From an uncultured Sphingomonas sp. (GTDB lineage: Bacteria > Pseudomonadota > Alphaproteobacteria > Sphingomonadales > Sphingomonadaceae), in the NCBI GenBank assembly GCA_913776255.1, contig CAJYLV010000006.1, forward strand, positions 1 to 54,935: a stretch of DNA of 54,935 bases, read 5' to 3'. Position 1 is the first letter of the stretch. The number at the start of each line of letters is the position of its first letter. Of the stretch, positions 52,598 to 54,935 are shown piece after piece. The notes below the pieces were generated by a model that saw nothing but the letters and a program-made list of their open reading frames with translations, searched no databases and was not told where the DNA came from. Position numbers and translations under genes: made by a program.

Positions 52598-54935
52598 CAG
52601 AACTGAGTCCCTACGTTGAAGGTGATGAGCTTGCGGTCGTCGCCGGGCTGCGAGATCAGCGCCTTGGCGAGATCGATGCGCAATGGCCCGAACGGCGAAT
52701 TCCAGTTTACGCCGATACCGACTGACACGCGCGGCCGCGCCGAATTGCCGAGGAATCGCTCCTCGAACGGCTGCGACGCAATCTGCGGCGAGTTGGGGAC
52801 AATACCGTTACACCCGCCGTTGCCGTTCGGAATACCGGCGGCGCAGGTGGTCGGCACCAGCACCCCGGCGGCGTTGACGTACGAGTAGAGCGGATTGCCC
52901 GCGGTGTCCTTGACCGGTAGCGGCAGCACGACCGTATTGCCATTGGCGTCGGTCGTGGTCGGGAACACCGCGGTCGGCAGCGGTTGGGTGATGTTGAACA
53001 GGCTGCCGAACTGCGCATAGACTGACGGGCGCAGCCCCATCTCGCGCGCGCCCGAGCCCAGCGGGATCTCGACCTCGAACCGCCCGAGATAATAGGCCGT
53101 GCCGCCCAGCGCGTCGTCGACCAGCTGGTCGCGATCGGTGATGAGGATCTGCTTGCCCGCGGAATCGGTCGTGTAATAACGCCGCTGCACCCGCGGACCG
53201 ACGCCGCGGATGTCGAAGCCGCGGAACTGCGGTTCGCCGAGATAGAAGCGGTCGTTGATGCGGATCCGGTCGACGCCCTCGCCGCGCGACTTCTCCAGCG
53301 ACTTGATATAGCCGCCCTCGCCCACGAACGAACCGATGAACCCGCTGCCCAGATTGACGAACTTCGAGAAATCCAGCTTCGACCGCAGATATTTGACGTC
53401 GCCGCCCAGCCCGGCGAAATCCTGGCTGAACACGAAGCGCTGCCCGGCGGTCGGCCGCAGCCGGCTGTTGAGGCTGTCGAAGATCAGCGAATAGCCGACC
53501 GACGAGGTCAGGCGATTGCCGAGCGAATCGCAGAGGTACCGCCCGGCCTTGAGCGGATCGCACTTGCCATTGGTGTAGAAGCTGTTCTCGTCCAGCCCGA
53601 CTTCGTCATAGGAAAACTGGTAGCGGCCGGCGAGCTGCCAATATTCGGTCAGCGGCACACCGGTGCGCAGCTGGAAGCCGGTCGACACCTGGCTGTAGGT
53701 GGTGTTGCGGTTGGTGCCGATAAAATTGAACGCGTTGTAATCGCGGCGGAAAACGTCGACGCCCAGCGCGATGTTCTTGTCGAACACGTAAGGCTCGGTG
53801 AAGCCCAGCTGGATCGACTTGGAATAGCTCGAATAGTTCACGCCGGCGCTGAGCGTCTGCCCCTTGCCGCGGAAGTTGTTCTGCGTGATGTTCGCCTGGA
53901 TGATGAAGCGTTCGAGGCTCGAGAAGCCCGCCGACAGCTGCAGCTGCCCGGTTGAGCGTTCCTCGACGTTCGCGTCGAGCACGACGCGATCCGGCGCGGA
54001 GCCCGGCGTCTGCTTGATCTCGAACTTGTCCTGGAAGAAGCCCAGCGAGTTGATGCGATCCTGCGAACGCTTGACCTGGAAGCTGTTGAACGCGTCACCC
54101 TCGCCCAGCCGCACCTCGCGCCGGATCACCTTGTCCTGGGTCTGGGTGTTGCCGGTGATGTCGACGCGTTCGACATAGGTGCGCTGCGCCTGCCCGATGT
54201 GGAAGTTGATCGACATCGTCAGCGCCTCGCGGTCGCGCTGATATTCGGGCTGAACGTTGCTGAACGCATAGCCGAACAACCCGGCGGTCTCGCTCAGATT
54301 GTCGATCGTGTCCTCGACCAGCTTGGCGTTGTACCAGTCGCCCTTCTTGATGCCGAGCGTGGTCGCCATCTTCTTGCCGTCGAAGTCGCGGATGTCGCTG
54401 TCGACGGTGACGTCGCCGAACTTGTAGCGCTCGCCCTCCTCGACCACGTAGGTGATGATGAAGTCCTTGCGGTCGGGTGTCAGCTCCGCCACCGCCGAGG
54501 TGACGCGGAAGTCGGCATAGCCCTCGGTAAGGTAGAATTGCCGCAGTTTCTGCTGGTCATAGGCGAGCCGGTCCTGGTCGTAGGACGTGCCCGACGACAG
54601 GATGCGGAAGAAGCGCGCCTCCTTGGTGGCCATCTGCGCGCGCAGCTTCCCGTCGTCGAATACCTTGTTGCCGATGATGTTGATCTGGCGGACCTTGGAC
54701 TTCGGCCCCTCGCTCACCTCGAAGATCACGTCGACGCGGTTCTGGTCGAGGCTGACCATCTTGGGCTGCACCGTCGCGGCGAAGCGGCCCTGGCGGCGGT
54801 ACAACTCGATGATCCGCGCGACGTCGGCGCGCACCGCAGAGCGGGTGAAGATCTGGCGCGGCTTGAGCCGCACCTCCTTGCCGATCTTGTCTTCCTTGAG
54901 GCGCTTGTTGCCCTCGAAGATGACGCGGTTGATGA
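52597..54935 (-). CDS. bamA: Outer membrane assembly factor BamA (5' partial)
   Basis: About 778 C-terminal residues are visible; the frame continues beyond the right edge ([18 protein letters not shown]), so the signal peptide and first POTRA are outside. Visible POTRA segments include [23 protein letters not shown] and [19 protein letters not shown] and [21 protein letters not shown]. The 16-strand barrel contains the [11 protein letters not shown] (VRGF-like, lid-lock) motif and ends ITFNVGTQF with the terminal Phe used for self-insertion. An insertion rich in Asn/Gly/Cys occurs in a late loop ([15 protein letters not shown]). First visible gene of bamA-skp-fabZ. Confidence 0.97.
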   Translation of the reverse strand, partial: INRVIFEGNKRLKEDKIGKEVRLKPRQIFTRSAVRADVARIIELYRRQGRFAATVQPKMVSLDQNRVDVIFEVSEGPKSKVRQINIIGNKVFDDGKLRAQMATKEARFFRILSSGTSYDQDRLAYDQQKLRQFYLTEGYADFRVTSAVAELTPDRKDFIITYVVEEGERYKFGDVTVDSDIRDFDGKKMATTLGIKKGDWYNAKLVEDTIDNLSETAGLFGYAFSNVQPEYQRDREALTMSINFHIGQAQRTYVERVDITGNTQTQDKVIRREVRLGEGDAFNSFQVKRSQDRINSLGFFQDKFEIKQTPGSAPDRVVLDANVEERSTGQLQLSAGFSSLERFIIQANITQNNFRGKGQTLSAGVNYSSYSKSIQLGFTEPYVFDKNIALGVDVFRRDYNAFNFIGTNRNTTYSQVSTGFQLRTGVPLTEYWQLAGRYQFSYDEVGLDENSFYTNGKCDPLKAGRYLCDSLGNRLTSSVGYSLIFDSLNSRLRPTAGQRFVFSQDFAGLGGDVKYLRSKLDFSKFVNLGSGFIGSFVGEGGYIKSLEKSRGEGVDRIRINDRFYLGEPQFRGFDIRGVGPRVQRRYYTTDSAGKQILITDRDQLVDDALGGTAYYLGRFEVEIPLGSGAREMGLRPSVYAQFGSLFNITQPLPTAVFPTTTDANGNTVVLPLPVKDTAGNPLYSYVNAAGVLVPTTCAAGIPNGNGGCNGIVPNSPQIASQPFEERFLGNSARPRVSVGIGVNWNSPFGPLRIDLAKALISQPGDDRKLITFNVGTQF

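Noticed and set aside
1..54935. CRISPR arrays, insertion sequences, rRNA genes
   Set aside because: No regularly spaced repeats, transposase genes or rRNA-like sequences were seen by eye.

Overview
The window is high-GC DNA that looks like an alphaproteobacterium of the Sphingomonadaceae (Sphingomonas-like). The evidence is the bamA-skp-fabZ-rpmE order, a TonB-dependent receptor of the Caulobacter/Xanthomonas/sphingomonad type, a GTTC-N7-GTTC LexA box, a REP-like palindrome that I remember from sphingomonads, and cysteine-free ribosomal protein L31. The genus is inference; no 16S gene is present.

Region 1 (1-22335) is the late half of a siphophage-type prophage, all on the plus strand and mostly joined by 1-8 nt overlaps. 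The order is terminase large subunit (start lies left of the window), gpW-like joiner, portal, a ClpP-like protease fused to the major capsid protein, capsid cement protein, head-tail connectors, tail tube, and a tail assembly chaperone with a lambda-like -1 frameshift at GGGAAAC (8903-8909). Next come a tape measure with an embedded peptidoglycan hydrolase, tail-tip genes, and a 1197-residue tip protein with an apparent ILEI/FAM3-like domain. The lysis block is a membrane/coiled-coil protein, a holin-like/endolysin fusion and nested Rz/Rz1. A secreted SGNH-like hydrolase and a zinc-ribbon gene behind a probable SOS box follow. Early and lysogeny genes are not in the window.

Region 2 (22336-27742) is a patchwork island edge. 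It has strong hairpins, small less GC-rich genes (VOC protein, DUF6894-like protein, a hypothetical), a plus-strand P4-type integrase, and a minus-strand pair made of a second P4-type integrase and a winged-helix gene. Three GTGCCCCCA repeats lie between the second integrase and tRNA-Ser(UGA) (27743-27832), the probable attachment site.

Region 3 (27970-35307) is core genome: a lytic transglycosylase, a D-alanyl-D-alanine carboxypeptidase, then tmk-holB-metG-tatD-metallohydrolase and a tiny membrane protein.

Region 4 (35355-46758) looks like a glycoside-utilisation locus. A minus-strand operon encodes a double-domain DUF1080 (3-keto-glycoside hydrolase) protein, three Tat-exported Gfo/Idh/MocA oxidoreductases and an ApbE flavin transferase. 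Divergent from it are a GntR/FCD regulator, a large TonB receptor and an ExuT-like MFS transporter, with TGTCAG/CTGACA palindromes in both regulatory gaps. I infer oxidative (3-keto) processing of a sugar in the periplasm under GntR control.

Region 5 (46788-54935) holds glycerol catabolism (glpF-glpK divergent from glpD), a PilZ protein, and the envelope cluster bamA (5' end beyond the window)-skp-fabZ followed by rpmE.
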